Assembly: GCA_007694005.1 (NCBI GenBank)
Contig: RECN01000074.1
Location: forward strand, 1 to 64,000
DNA: 64,000 nt
Source of the DNA: Spirochaetaceae bacterium
Lineage (GTDB): Bacteria > Spirochaetota > Spirochaetia > DSM-27196 > SKKC01
Direction: 5' to 3'
How positions within the stretch are numbered: position 1 is the stretch's first letter; each line of letters begins with the position of its first letter. The notes beneath the pieces are model-generated. The model did not search any database. It was not told where the DNA came from and saw only the letters and a program-made list of their open reading frames with translations. Positions 8,135 through 16,859 of this stretch are shown in pieces. Both the position numbers and the translations under genes were made by a program.

Positions 8135-9002
8135 AGAATCGTGTCTCACCACTGAGGGAAAACGGGATGCGGGTTACCGAAAGAAAGGGAAGATCGAGGC
8201 CGAACGCGAGTTCACCTTCGAAGGTGTAAGGTATCCTGCCGCTGCCCTGTATGATCCGTCGGACTGCGTCCCCGGTTTCAAGGAACCGCAGATCAACGAG
8301 AATCGTCCGCCGTGCGCTGCTCTCCGCGGCGACGGAAGCCTGTTCGTCCAGTCGACCGTCGGTGATCTCACGTCCGTCTATACTGAAGCTGAAACGCATT
8401 GTATCCGGATTAAGGCTCACAGCATTCGGGTTGCTGATCTCGAATCCGATCGCAATCTGCGCCCCGAGAAAGGACACGGACTCGAGCGACAGACCGTCAA
8501 AGCGAACCGAGGGCATTCTCAACACGGGAATTGTGCCTTCCCAGCTGAGAGGAATGTCGACAGGGCCGAGAACCGGTACGTCAAATCCCGGAACCATCTC
8601 AAGCCGGTATGCAGTCTCGGATCTGTTTGCGAGACTCGACGCCGAGGCGAAAAGGTCCTCATAGCGGAGTTGTACGGTCAGCTCGGTCTGAGCGTCCCCT
8701 TCGGCGGCCAGAGCGACGGTGCGGTTTGAACGCCCGGAAACCGGCCTCGAGTCGTCGATATCCACCGCGTACGCGAGGCGTGCGAGTTCGAGCGCGAAAC
8801 TGTTCGGGTTCGACAGGGTAATGTCTGCAGTCAGTTCTACGTACTCGAAGGTAAGATCGGTCATCCTCACCGCGTCGACGCGTGCCGTCGGAGCCCTCGG
8901 GGGAACTAGAAACTGCTCGAGAAGCGCGCATCCACTTATTGCGACAAGCACAGCAGCGATTGCTGCAGCTCGGAGAAGAATCATGCCTTTAGCTGACTGC
9001 AT
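8133..9002 (-). CDS. LEA type 2 (WHy-like) lipoprotein
   Basis: A 289-residue predicted lipoprotein. A short signal sequence ends in a lipobox-like AISGC, followed by two related beta-rich domains. Each repeats the LEA14/WHy pattern: a strand, then L.NPNSFAL or F.ISNPNAVSL, then a hydrophobic strand and a hydrophilic turn. Such domains are known from desiccation-related and envelope proteins, but the bacterial role is unclear. I use the ATG at 9002, nine bases after GGGGAGG; an upstream TTG and a downstream ATG (8984) are alternatives. It overlaps the MATE gene by 14 bases, so the two share an operon. Confidence 0.75.
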   Translation of the reverse strand: MQSAKGMILLRAAAIAAVLVAISGCALLEQFLVPPRAPTARVDAVRMTDLTFEYVELTADITLSNPNSFALELARLAYAVDIDDSRPVSGRSNRTVALAAEGDAQTELTVQLRYEDLFASASSLANRSETAYRLEMVPGFDVPVLGPVDIPLSWEGTIPVLRMPSVRFDGLSLESVSFLGAQIAIGFEISNPNAVSLNPDTMRFSFSIDGREITDGRLDEQASVAAESSARRTILVDLRFLETGDAVRRIIQGSGRIPYTFEGELAFGLDLPFLSVTRIPFSLSGETRF

Positions 9003-10443
9003 GTGCCTCAACCTCCCCGGTGTCGACGTCGTCTTCGACGTTCACACGAGTTTTCTGCGTTTCCCTGTGGTGCTTGTGGTCGAGCTTTTTCAGTTCTACA
9101 CGAAGAAACAGGATCGTAACCGTTGTCGCAAGCGTATCGGCAACCGGAAATGCGATCCAGACACCCATGGTTCCCCAGAACCACGCAAACAGTATGACAA
9201 AGGGAATAAGAAAGAGAATCTGCCGTGCAATCGAAAGGATGAAGGCGGGCAGCGCCTTGCCGACCGCCATATAGTACGCGGCTCCAACAAGCTGTATTCC
9301 GATGATCGGGAGCGCGAACACGACTATGCGCATCGCAGTCACACCGAGCGCGATCATCTCGGGGTCCGAACTGAAAGCTCGCATAAGCGTTGCCGGGAAC
9401 AGCTGCATCGCGACGAAGAAAACTGACGTGAACAGGGTCGTCGCAACCGCAGCCGTTCGGACGACCTCTTTTACCCGGTCATACTGCCTTGCTCCATAGT
9501 TGTATCCGGCAATAGGCTGGAAACCCTGAACGATCCCGAACATGGGCATGACGGCGAACATGAGCAGTCGGTTGATAACGCCAAAAACGGCTATGGACAG
9601 GTCTCCGCCGTAGACACTCAAGGTGTTGTTAATGACAACCGCGAGTACCGATCCCCCGAGCTGTTTGGAGAAATTCGGGAAGCCGATCTGTAGAATCTCT
9701 CGCGAGAGTGGTGCCTGAAAACGAAAATCTGCCAGTGAGGGACGCAGGCTGCTATCGGCGAACAGAAAGTACCCTGCGATGTACAGCGCCGACATGGAAA
9801 ACCCGGCGACGGTCGCAAGAGCGGCTCCCTGTACACCGAGACCAAATCCGAAGATCAAGACCGGGTCAAGGATGAGATTCGTCCCCGCGCCGATCAGCAT
9901 CGAAATCATCGCCGAGCGTGCCCGGCCTTCGCTGCGAATCAGATTCGTGCCGGTGACCGCGATAATGAGGACGGGCGCGCCGAACACGATGGTTTGCAGA
10001 TATGTACGAGCCGAGTCGTACAGACCCTCGGTCGCACCGAACAGGCCAAGGATGGCTTCGAGATACACGACACCGATGACGAGGATGAGCAGGCCGAGCG
10101 CTGTCGCTAAGATGAACGCCTGCGCCGTTGCCTGTCTCGCTCGCCTGCCGTCTTTACTCCCGAGGGCGCGAGAGGCTACGGATGCTGAGCCTATCCCGAC
10201 CATTGTTGCGAGGGCGAAAAGGAATATCTGAAAGGGAAATGCTATGGCGAGTCCGCCTATCCCGGATGGACCAACCGCCTGACCGACAAAGATCGTATCG
10301 ACAAGATTGTATAATGCGTTTACAAACATACCGACCATGGCCGGTATCGACATGCGCATGAGAAGAGGTCTGATCGGTTGCTGGCCGAGCATCTGTTCAC
10401 GTCGGACCTGCCGATCGTCGGAAGTTGATGTCACCGTTTTCAT
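8989..10443 (-). CDS. MATE family efflux transporter
   Basis: A 484-residue inner-membrane protein with about 12 hydrophobic segments, typical of cation-coupled MATE exporters of drugs and metabolites. Family features include PIRPLLMRMSIPAMVGMF at the start, a first-helix NALYNLVDTIFVG motif, and the repeated GxxxFQPIAGYNYGA loop midway. The ATG at 10443, 38 bases after the upstream stop, gives the normal N-terminus; the longer frame back to 10575 runs inside the preceding gene. It is the third gene of a leftward operon with the kinase and voltage-sensor-like genes upstream and the LEA lipoprotein downstream. Substrate is unknown. Confidence 0.92.
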   Translation of the reverse strand: MKTVTSTSDDRQVRREQMLGQQPIRPLLMRMSIPAMVGMFVNALYNLVDTIFVGQAVGPSGIGGLAIAFPFQIFLFALATMVGIGSASVASRALGSKDGRRARQATAQAFILATALGLLILVIGVVYLEAILGLFGATEGLYDSARTYLQTIVFGAPVLIIAVTGTNLIRSEGRARSAMISMLIGAGTNLILDPVLIFGFGLGVQGAALATVAGFSMSALYIAGYFLFADSSLRPSLADFRFQAPLSREILQIGFPNFSKQLGGSVLAVVINNTLSVYGGDLSIAVFGVINRLLMFAVMPMFGIVQGFQPIAGYNYGARQYDRVKEVVRTAAVATTLFTSVFFVAMQLFPATLMRAFSSDPEMIALGVTAMRIVVFALPIIGIQLVGAAYYMAVGKALPAFILSIARQILFLIPFVILFAWFWGTMGVWIAFPVADTLATTVTILFLRVELKKLDHKHHRETQKTRVNVEDDVDTGEVEAHAVS

Positions 10444-10481
10444 AAGCCCCAAATATACCGTAGAGGCTCGACAAAGGACAG

Positions 10482-11555
10482 TCAGCGCTGTTCTGAGCTG
10501 GCAACCCGCATGAACTCGTCGCGAAGCAGTCGCCGGAACTCTTCCTCGTCTGCCGCGGTGTCGCGTATCTGCCACTGCTTTATGGCCACGTGTTTTTTCA
10601 CGATATCAAGAGCCTCGGTGATCGTCAAAACAACCGTATCGGCGAGCTTCTCGTCTGACTCGGACCTCGCGATTGCCTCGAAAATGATGTGAACCACTTC
10701 GTTGACGAAGATTCTGTTATGAACCGACGCTAGATCCTGTAAGGTGTCGGAGACAACCCGGTTCACAATGTCGGTGACGGTTTTCTCCACGGTCACGCGA
10801 ACCTGCTTACCCACCACGGGTATCGATTCTATCCTTGCAACATCCCGGTTCGTTTTTATCGCGGTGTGCAGACGATGGTTCACGTAGCGTTTCAGTTGGG
10901 CCTCGTAGGTGTCAAAGTTTCGCCCGAGACTCTGCTCGACGCGTTTCGACAGCCATTCGACGAGGTCATCCTGTCGCGGGACGACAACTTCATCGATGAT
11001 ATGTTCAAGTACCGGTGTACCGTTGCGGGCCTCGCCCTGGAGACGCGACAGGATGTTGATTGTCACCCGATCGGTGAGTTCCTGTATCAGTATGCCGTAG
11101 TACTTGATAAGCGATCGCAGCAGCAGCCACGAGGTGATATCGATAGCGCCGACTCGCTGGAGGCGGAACGTGATCGAGACGACTCTGAGCAGTCGCAGTA
11201 TGCGAAAACCCGCCAGTGGCACAAGGCCAATCAGATCGTACCAGTGCACGAAGGGGAAAAAGAACCAGCGGTGATGCGTTTTTGCCCAGACCGCGATACC
11301 CCAGCGTATCAGGAACTCAAGCAGGAAAACCGAAATGAACAGCAGATCAATGAAAAGGAACCGTGGCTGTACGGTCGACACGTACCACCGGGTAACCTCA
11401 GGGACGACGGCTATCAGGGCGTTATAGAACCATCCGAAAGATAGCAGCGAGTCAAAGAGTATCAAGCCCAGATTGACGACGAGCAGCAGCACCATTGTGA
11501 GATCGACGAGAAATACGCCGAGCTGTCCCTGCCGTCGTATCGCCTTGATGTTCAT
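10482..11555 (-). CDS. Voltage-sensor-like membrane protein without an obvious pore
   Basis: A 357-residue membrane protein. Hydrophobic segments lie at about 14-38, 66-90 and 104-126 and resemble S1 to S4 of a voltage-sensor domain. Asp70, Glu80 and Arg84 lie in the S2-like helix, Asp107 in the S3-like helix, and the S4-like stretch carries Arg118, Arg121, Arg124, Arg131 and Arg134. No pore helix, selectivity filter or S5-S6 pair follows. The remaining 220 residues are soluble, amphipathic and rich in charged helices. This fits annotated ion-transporter-like proteins, but conduction is doubtful. It overlaps the upstream kinase gene by four bases (ATGA) and precedes the MATE exporter. Confidence 0.65.
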   Translation of the reverse strand: MNIKAIRRQGQLGVFLVDLTMVLLLVVNLGLILFDSLLSFGWFYNALIAVVPEVTRWYVSTVQPRFLFIDLLFISVFLLEFLIRWGIAVWAKTHHRWFFFPFVHWYDLIGLVPLAGFRILRLLRVVSITFRLQRVGAIDITSWLLLRSLIKYYGILIQELTDRVTINILSRLQGEARNGTPVLEHIIDEVVVPRQDDLVEWLSKRVEQSLGRNFDTYEAQLKRYVNHRLHTAIKTNRDVARIESIPVVGKQVRVTVEKTVTDIVNRVVSDTLQDLASVHNRIFVNEVVHIIFEAIARSESDEKLADTVVLTITEALDIVKKHVAIKQWQIRDTAADEEEFRRLLRDEFMRVASSEQR

Positions 11556-12064
11556 GAGAGGACGAGCACCTCTCGGAACCCTTCGCTTCGGTCCGGGAGT
11601 TCCATGGCTGCCGCAAGGTTGGCAATAAGCGATTCGGGCACGGGCTGATCGGAACTGGCGTTTCGCTCCAGACAGATTCTGGGCGACACATCCAGGAAAA
11701 CCATACCAATGGACTTGCGAAGCGACTTCGCGAGTTTTACGTGCGAGGCCCGGGCATCGCGATTGATACTGGTGTTGTCGATGACGATCTTCTTGTGGCT
11801 TTCGAGCAGGTGCTCAATGATACGCCTCTCCACGTGCGTCACGAGGTATTCATCGGAATGGTCGAATACATCATCACTCCAGGGCTCACCGAAATGGGTC
11901 ATCTCATAGAGCATGCGCCGTATTTCCTTCCGGTTCACACGAAGACGCCCCTGTTTCAGGTGAGTGGTTGCAAATCTGGACTTTCCACAGGCGGGGAGTC
12001 CACCGAGCATTACAATGTCGAGTTCATCGAATGCAGCGAGGCTGACCCGTTTTTCTGTTGCCAT
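11552..12064 (-). CDS. P-loop kinase, polynucleotide-kinase or zeta-toxin-like
   Basis: A 170-residue cytosolic P-loop protein. The Walker A motif is GLPACGKS (22-29), followed by NRKEIRRMLY, a lid-like middle and a likely Walker B/substrate segment KIVIDNTSINRDARA (about 93-107). This order matches AAA_33-type kinases such as the kinase half of T4 polynucleotide kinase and zeta-like enzymes, where the NTS motif contacts the phosphate acceptor. No toxin or antitoxin partner is adjacent. It is the first gene of the operon with the voltage-sensor-like and MATE genes. Substrate is unknown. Confidence 0.75.
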   Translation of the reverse strand: MATEKRVSLAAFDELDIVMLGGLPACGKSRFATTHLKQGRLRVNRKEIRRMLYEMTHFGEPWSDDVFDHSDEYLVTHVERRIIEHLLESHKKIVIDNTSINRDARASHVKLAKSLRKSIGMVFLDVSPRICLERNASSDQPVPESLIANLAAAMELPDRSEGFREVLVLS

Positions 12065-12100
12065 GCGACATTCCTCCAGTCCCTATATCACAACCGGGTA

Positions 12101-13069
12101 TCACCCGGTTGTCAATGGAATCAGCGCTGATTCGATTTCGGCCCGCCTGCTTTCGAGAAACGGAGGAAGGGCGAGCTCCTGACCGAGTGACTTCTTGTCC
12201 TCGTCGACGGCGAAACCGGGGCCGTCGGTAGCTATTTCGAAGAGTACTCCTCCGGGTTCGCGGAAGTAGATAGAGCGGAAGTAGAACCGGTCGACCAAAC
12301 CGCTCGTCGATACTCCGCGTTCGCCGAGCTCGGCGAGAACGGCATCCTGAGACTCCCGGTCAGGTACGCGGAACGCGACATGGTGTACGCCGCCGACACC
12401 GACAGCGCCCCGACGACCAGCGGCGGTGTCGACGATCAGCTGTACGTCACCGTAGGCGGCTCCACCACGAACACCGCTACCGCTACGGAAACGGTACACC
12501 GTTTCGCCGTCGGTGGTCGTGCGGTCGGAAAGACGTTCGAAGTCGAGATACGCGGGCAGAAAGTCGGTCGTCGGCCAGTTTGCCGCAACTCGTATCTCAA
12601 CCGACGCGAAGCCTCGAAGCTGGTGTTCGGAGGGAACCTCACCATCCTGGACGGGTGAAACGTCATCCGGAACGGGTTCGATCGCCAGAAGCCCGAGACG
12701 CTGGCCTTCGGGATCGCTGAAACGAACAACTGTCGCGCCGTCATACGCATCCTCGGCAGTAGCGACTGCTCCATGGTCGCGGAGGCGCTCACTCCAGTAA
12801 TCCACCGAATCTTTCGGTATCAGGAAGAGGGTGCGGTCTATGGTCCCCGGGCCGACCCGGGACTGGTTCACGTGAGGCCAGTGAAAAAAGGTCATATCAG
12901 TACCGGGGTTACCGTCATCGTCGGCGTAGAAAAGGTGATAGGCCGATACGTCGTCCTGATTGACCGTCTTCTTTACAAGGCGGAGGCCCAGCGTCTTCGT
13001 GTAGAAGCCGTAATTTCCGGCGGGATCAGCGGTTACGGCTGTGACGTGATGTATTCCAGATAAATTCAT
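12101..13069 (-). CDS. Ring-cleaving dioxygenase, VOC superfamily (MhqO-like)
   Basis: A 322-residue protein made of two vicinal-oxygen-chelate modules. The first starts GIHHVTAVTADP and the second carries GVGGVHHVAFRVPDRESQ. The late GVLFEIATDGPGFAVDED segment supplies the third metal ligand (Glu), giving the 2-His-1-carboxylate Fe(II) site. Length and motifs match the MhqA/MhqO hydroquinone-type dioxygenases involved in quinone and electrophile resistance. The ATG at 13069 gives the standard N-terminus, although no good ribosome binding site is seen. It stands alone, just downstream of the terminator of the RRM gene. Confidence 0.88.
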   Translation of the reverse strand: MNLSGIHHVTAVTADPAGNYGFYTKTLGLRLVKKTVNQDDVSAYHLFYADDDGNPGTDMTFFHWPHVNQSRVGPGTIDRTLFLIPKDSVDYWSERLRDHGAVATAEDAYDGATVVRFSDPEGQRLGLLAIEPVPDDVSPVQDGEVPSEHQLRGFASVEIRVAANWPTTDFLPAYLDFERLSDRTTTDGETVYRFRSGSGVRGGAAYGDVQLIVDTAAGRRGAVGVGGVHHVAFRVPDRESQDAVLAELGERGVSTSGLVDRFYFRSIYFREPGGVLFEIATDGPGFAVDEDKKSLGQELALPPFLESRRAEIESALIPLTTG

Positions 13070-13085
13070 GCACTATAAAGTACGT

Positions 13086-13122
13086 AAAAAAAAAGGCTCC
13101 GTCATCTTTCGACAACGGAGCC
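13086..13122 (-). terminator. Terminator of the RRM protein gene
   Basis: Read on the minus strand, the stem GGCTCCGT/ACGGAGCC (8 bp, 13095-13122) is followed by nine T residues (plus-strand A tract 13086-13094). It lies 24 bases after the RRM gene stop and directly before the dioxygenase start, separating the two transcription units. Confidence 0.9.
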
Positions 13123-13145
13123 CGACAGTCTTTTTAAAGTCTGTT

Positions 13146-13424
13146 CTAGTACCGGCGCGGTCCCCGGCGCTCATCGGTGCGGGGCTTTGCCTCGTTCACC
13201 TTAAGCTGACGGCCATCAAGGTCGTGACCATTGAGTGCATTTTCAGCGTTGCGCGCAGCGTCTGCGTCCGACATTTCCACGAAGCCGAAGCCGCGTGAAC
13301 GACCGGTGTCCCGATCGGAGATAATGTTGCAGGAAACAACTTCACCGTGTGTAGAGAAAAGATCCCGAAGATCCTGTTCCTGAGTCTGAAAACTAAGATT
13401 GCCGACGTAAAGTTTTGTCGCCAT
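13146..13424 (-). CDS. RRM-domain RNA-binding protein
   Basis: A 92-residue single RNA-recognition-motif protein. RNP2 is LYVGNL (5-10) and RNP1 is RGFGFVEM (44-51), with the aromatic residues that stack on RNA in place. The tail is short and Arg/Pro rich. Such proteins occur in cyanobacteria, spirochaetes and some other bacteria, where they are often cold- or stress-regulated. The ATG at 13424 is chosen because AAGGAG lies seven bases upstream. The gene is monocistronic, with a visible promoter giving a leader of about 155 bases and its own terminator. Confidence 0.93.
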   Translation of the reverse strand: MATKLYVGNLSFQTQEQDLRDLFSTHGEVVSCNIISDRDTGRSRGFGFVEMSDADAARNAENALNGHDLDGRQLKVNEAKPRTDERRGPRRY

Positions 13425-13587
13425 CAAACTGCTCCTTCTGCGTTTCCGCAGAGATTAAGAAAATAGTTCGTCCCCACAGGACGTAACGTACGAACGGAAC
13501 GTGAACGCGGTTGTCTGTTCGGTCGTACATCACGAAGAAGGACGGAAAAGCAGCACGGCAACTCACGGAATCCGAAGTAACATTATC

Positions 13588-13616
13588 AGTATACCCGCTT
13601 AATATAAGTACGTAAA
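13588..13616 (-). promoter_or_regulatory. Sigma-70-type promoter for the RRM gene
   Basis: On the minus strand, TTTACG (13611-13616), a 17-base spacer and TATACT (13588-13593) form a good promoter. The transcript would have an unusually long leader, roughly 13580 down to 13425, in a stretch with no gene. Confidence 0.55.
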
Positions 13617-13639
13617 CCCATGAAGTGACGATCTGTGTA

Positions 13640-14443
13640 TTACTCGTGCGGAATGTCGCAGACACCCTGGAGTATGTAGTTCGGTCTGTAGGCATAGCTC
13701 GACAGTTCCGATTCGGCGGTGACACCGCTTAAGACCAGGACCGTCTCGATTTCGCTTTCAATGCCCGCGATAATGTCGGTGTCGACGCGGTCGCCGATAA
13801 TGACGGTATCTTCGCGCCGACAGGCGAGCTGCTTGAGCGCCTGTCGCATCATGAGTGGATTTGGTTTTCCGACAAAGTAGGCCTTCGCACCGGTACAGAG
13901 TTCTATCGGCGCGATCAGGCTTCCGGTGCCTGGTGTAATGCCGTCTTCGACCGGACCTGTCAGGTCAGGATTCGTACCGACGAGGCGGGCTCCGTTTCGA
14001 ACCAGATTGACTGCCTTCTCGACGGTGTCGAGGTTATATGTGTGACTTTCGGCGACAACGACATAGTCGGGATTCGCGTCGGTCAGAGAGAATCCCGCGT
14101 TATACAAGGCGTTGGTAACCCCGGGTTCGCCGATCACGTACGCAGTTCCGTGCGGCATCTGTGAGGCGAGGAAACTGGCTGTCGCAAGAGCACTCGTGTA
14201 GAAGTGTTCCGGATCGACGTCGATTCCAAGACGTCCGAGCTTCTGTGCCAGTTCCAGAGGCGAGCGGGCACTTGAGTTTGTCAGAAAGAGAAAGCGCTTA
14301 TCAAGCTTTTTGAGCCAGTCAACAAACTCCTTCGCACCCGGAAGGAGGCGGTTTCCGTGGTACAGAACACCATCCATATCGCAGATGAAAGCTTTCTTGC
14401 CGGCCAGGCGCCGCTGTATTACGTGCACATTGCGTTCGGGCAT
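13640..14443 (-). CDS. HAD-IIA phosphatase, NagD-like
   Basis: A 267-residue HAD-superfamily phosphatase. Motif I is CDMDGVLYHG with nucleophile Asp22 and acid/base Asp24, motif II is FLTNSSA, and the late GDRVDTDI supplies the Mg-binding acids. The position of the C2 cap and the GKPNPLMM segment match the NagD/p-nitrophenylphosphatase group, which hydrolyses sugar phosphates and nucleotides in the cytosol. Exact substrate cannot be read. It ends before the RRM promoter and starts 20 bases after the large GH-like gene; both read leftward and may be co-transcribed. Confidence 0.88.
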   Translation of the reverse strand: MPERNVHVIQRRLAGKKAFICDMDGVLYHGNRLLPGAKEFVDWLKKLDKRFLFLTNSSARSPLELAQKLGRLGIDVDPEHFYTSALATASFLASQMPHGTAYVIGEPGVTNALYNAGFSLTDANPDYVVVAESHTYNLDTVEKAVNLVRNGARLVGTNPDLTGPVEDGITPGTGSLIAPIELCTGAKAYFVGKPNPLMMRQALKQLACRREDTVIIGDRVDTDIIAGIESEIETVLVLSGVTAESELSSYAYRPNYILQGVCDIPHE

Positions 14444-14463
14444 CAGTTCTTGTCGTTCTCCCT

Positions 14464-16749
14464 TTACTCTGAGACGGACTTAAGAGTATCCGCTTGATCA
14501 GGCTGCGTCAAAGGACTCGTACGCACTGAGAAAAACTCTGCTGCTTCCATAATGTCAGGCGAGGGCGTGTCACCAGAAAAAGGAAACACCGCCAGCGCAA
14601 ACTTCAAGGACTTCCCGTTCCAGCTCGGGGCGTAGCTGTCAAGCTGATCGGCTGTCTTCAGCGCTACCGCGCGCCCGATGCCGGTTCGAGCTGTAGGATA
14701 CGCGTACTGTCTTCCGTACCAGGTTCCGAAGGGATTCAGTCGTATCCATTGGCTCTCGCCACGAAAGCCCGTCTGCACAGGGCAGAAGGCAAAGTTATTG
14801 TGAAAGCCCGTGTGCTGCGCAATCAGAAGACCCTGAACCCCGTTTGTCACTGCAATCCACGAGTTCGTGATGTGGTTATTGATCGAGGCGAGGTTCCTGT
14901 TCCGGGAGAACTGATGATAGTCGATGGCGTAGGAGGACACATCACCGAAAAAATTACGCTTAATGATACGAAACGGGCTGTCGGCGGTCGCGGTAAACCG
15001 CGGGCTGATCTCCGCCGGTATGACTTCTTTCCAGCGGGCGTCCCAGCGCCGGTTCAGATTTACCGCTTTTTTTCGGTTCCAGCCCCGGTCCGGAGTGAGT
15101 GGATAGCGAATATCCAGAATCATGAATAATCCTTCAGGACCGGGAACCGTGCCTGTGCGGCGCGTCCAGCTGCCGCTGTTCGTCTGTCCCGGGAGATCAA
15201 GGCTGCCGGACGCGACGTCGCGGGTATCATCAAAACCCGAAATCACGGCCGGGTACGTGGATGATCCGTAACGTATCTGTGGATCGTAGATCTGAAAGCT
15301 CATGGCGGCCGCTTCAGGAAGAGAAGCAACGGGAGCGGGTTCGGCCCGGTCGAGATGTACAAAGGGAAGGGCGGTCTGGTCGGGAACAAGCTGAACACGC
15401 ACGAGTTCGGCATGCTTCCGGCTTGAACGCAGCATGTATCGGGCTGACTCGGAGGTGCGACGTGGCGGAAGCGCGATATCGGGTTGTTCCGACCCCGAAC
15501 CCGACCCGAGCCACGCACCGAGGAGAACCTGCAAGGACTGATGTGCATAGGCAACACCGTGCGCGAGCCGCTCGGGATTCATGACCGGAGAGGCCAGGCC
15601 GAAGTGTGTCGTCGAAAGCGAGAGCACCCGCAGACGCAGGGATCGTTCAAGGGAGGATTGCAGATTCGAGTCGGATGCACGGTCCGGGTCGGCGTTGACC
15701 GCGTGCTGCACCGAGGTCCAGAGATCGCGGCTTCTCTGTATCATGGTCCACAGCTCGGTGTTTTCCCATTTCTCCGCCCAGGATGAGTAACCGTCGAAGC
15801 TCCCGTCGGCAGTATCCTGTCCGATCGAGATGGATGCGACCGCTTCATGGTCTTCCAGGTAGGTGCCAGGAGTGCTGAAGGTGAGCCAGGGAAGATCCGC
15901 GACCGATTTCGCGAGATGGTACATGCCGGCGAAGGAAGGACACAGCGAACGAAGACCACGGGGAAACAGCCCTGCCCAGAACTCATCATCTGCATCGGCG
16001 TCGAGAATGAGCAGGAGGTCCTGAGGGTGCTCAAGACGGATCTGCTGGCGTCGTAGATGCTTCAACCACCGCCTCAGCGACAGATAGTGGTCCGCAAGGT
16101 CACCGTGGTTGTAGCAGGGCAGGAGCGTCATGGTCTCGCTGCCCTGCGAGCTCTGCAAAGTCAGGGGATTGTAGCGCTCGACGAGCGAGAGTGGTCGAAC
16201 GAAGTTACTGAAGCCGTTGAACGGTACCGCGCTGTAGTAAAGGCTGATGGTACTGATTCCGTGCCGGGGATACTCGCGCAGAAAGGACGGGGTGTACATG
16301 CATTCCTGGGGCCGGAGAATCGGTGCCCAGGATGAGAACAGATCATCAAGCCCGGACTGCTGCGGATTCGTCTTCATCGATCTCATCTGATACGTGAACT
16401 CTTCCGGGTTGGACGCAGCTACGAGACCGTTATTGAAGCTCATCGCCTCCACTTCGTCGATACCGTTTCGAACGCGGCCCTGTATGCGCGAAATGAGATC
16501 CGGGGCGTGTTCCCGCATCATGTACTCGAGACTGAAGTAGTTCTCGATGTCCCAGGTTCCCCGCACGGGTATTCCTTCCGCGTTCAGTCGGTCGAGTGCA
16601 TCCAGCGTTCCACGGATGATGCGGATATCCTTGCCGATCCCGCGTTCGTCGAGAGAGTCTCCGCGGTAGGAGTGATAGAAGTTCACGTGATGACGGAATG
16701 CAAGATGGATCCGACTGTGTTGTGGTTGTGTCCGTTCGCTCTTCGACAT
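14464..16749 (-). CDS. Large GH38/GH57-like carbohydrate-active protein
   Basis: A 761-residue protein with no signal peptide. Its N-terminal 350 residues look like the beta/alpha barrel of the GH38/GH57/deacetylase superfamily: a first strand with HLAFRHHVNFYHSYRG, then RGTWDIENYFSLEYMM, then GIDEVEAMSFNNGLVAASNPEE, and later LLLILDADADDEFW. The remainder is beta-rich, as in alpha-mannosidase-type enzymes. I cannot assign a family or the catalytic residues with certainty. The ATG at 16749 is preceded by GAGGAG at seven bases; the upstream extension is non-coding. It is divergent from a GPH-type sugar symporter, so a role in glycoside breakdown after uptake is likely but inferred. Confidence 0.6.
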   Translation of the reverse strand: MSKSERTQPQHSRIHLAFRHHVNFYHSYRGDSLDERGIGKDIRIIRGTLDALDRLNAEGIPVRGTWDIENYFSLEYMMREHAPDLISRIQGRVRNGIDEVEAMSFNNGLVAASNPEEFTYQMRSMKTNPQQSGLDDLFSSWAPILRPQECMYTPSFLREYPRHGISTISLYYSAVPFNGFSNFVRPLSLVERYNPLTLQSSQGSETMTLLPCYNHGDLADHYLSLRRWLKHLRRQQIRLEHPQDLLLILDADADDEFWAGLFPRGLRSLCPSFAGMYHLAKSVADLPWLTFSTPGTYLEDHEAVASISIGQDTADGSFDGYSSWAEKWENTELWTMIQRSRDLWTSVQHAVNADPDRASDSNLQSSLERSLRLRVLSLSTTHFGLASPVMNPERLAHGVAYAHQSLQVLLGAWLGSGSGSEQPDIALPPRRTSESARYMLRSSRKHAELVRVQLVPDQTALPFVHLDRAEPAPVASLPEAAAMSFQIYDPQIRYGSSTYPAVISGFDDTRDVASGSLDLPGQTNSGSWTRRTGTVPGPEGLFMILDIRYPLTPDRGWNRKKAVNLNRRWDARWKEVIPAEISPRFTATADSPFRIIKRNFFGDVSSYAIDYHQFSRNRNLASINNHITNSWIAVTNGVQGLLIAQHTGFHNNFAFCPVQTGFRGESQWIRLNPFGTWYGRQYAYPTARTGIGRAVALKTADQLDSYAPSWNGKSLKFALAVFPFSGDTPSPDIMEAAEFFSVRTSPLTQPDQADTLKSVSE

Positions 16750-16802
16750 GACGAATCTCCTCGACCGGAGTGTAGCACGGAAAATATGCACTAAGTTGAT
16801 TG

Positions 16803-16814
16803 CGGTGAGCACCG
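16803..16814. promoter_or_regulatory. Small inverted repeat between divergent sugar genes
   Basis: CGGTG-AG-CACCG lies in the 110-base gap between the GH-like gene and the symporter. On the plus strand it sits between TTGCGG (about 16800) and TAATAT, a possible symporter promoter. It could be an operator for a shared regulator; the signal is short and could be chance. Confidence 0.22.
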
Positions 16815-16859
16815 TGCCGGGGTAATATCGCGCTCAATACCTGAATTCCGGAGGATGCC

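Noticed and set aside
10444-10575. N-terminal extension of the MATE transporter
   Set aside because: The added 44 residues lie within the 3' part of the upstream gene in another frame and look non-coding.
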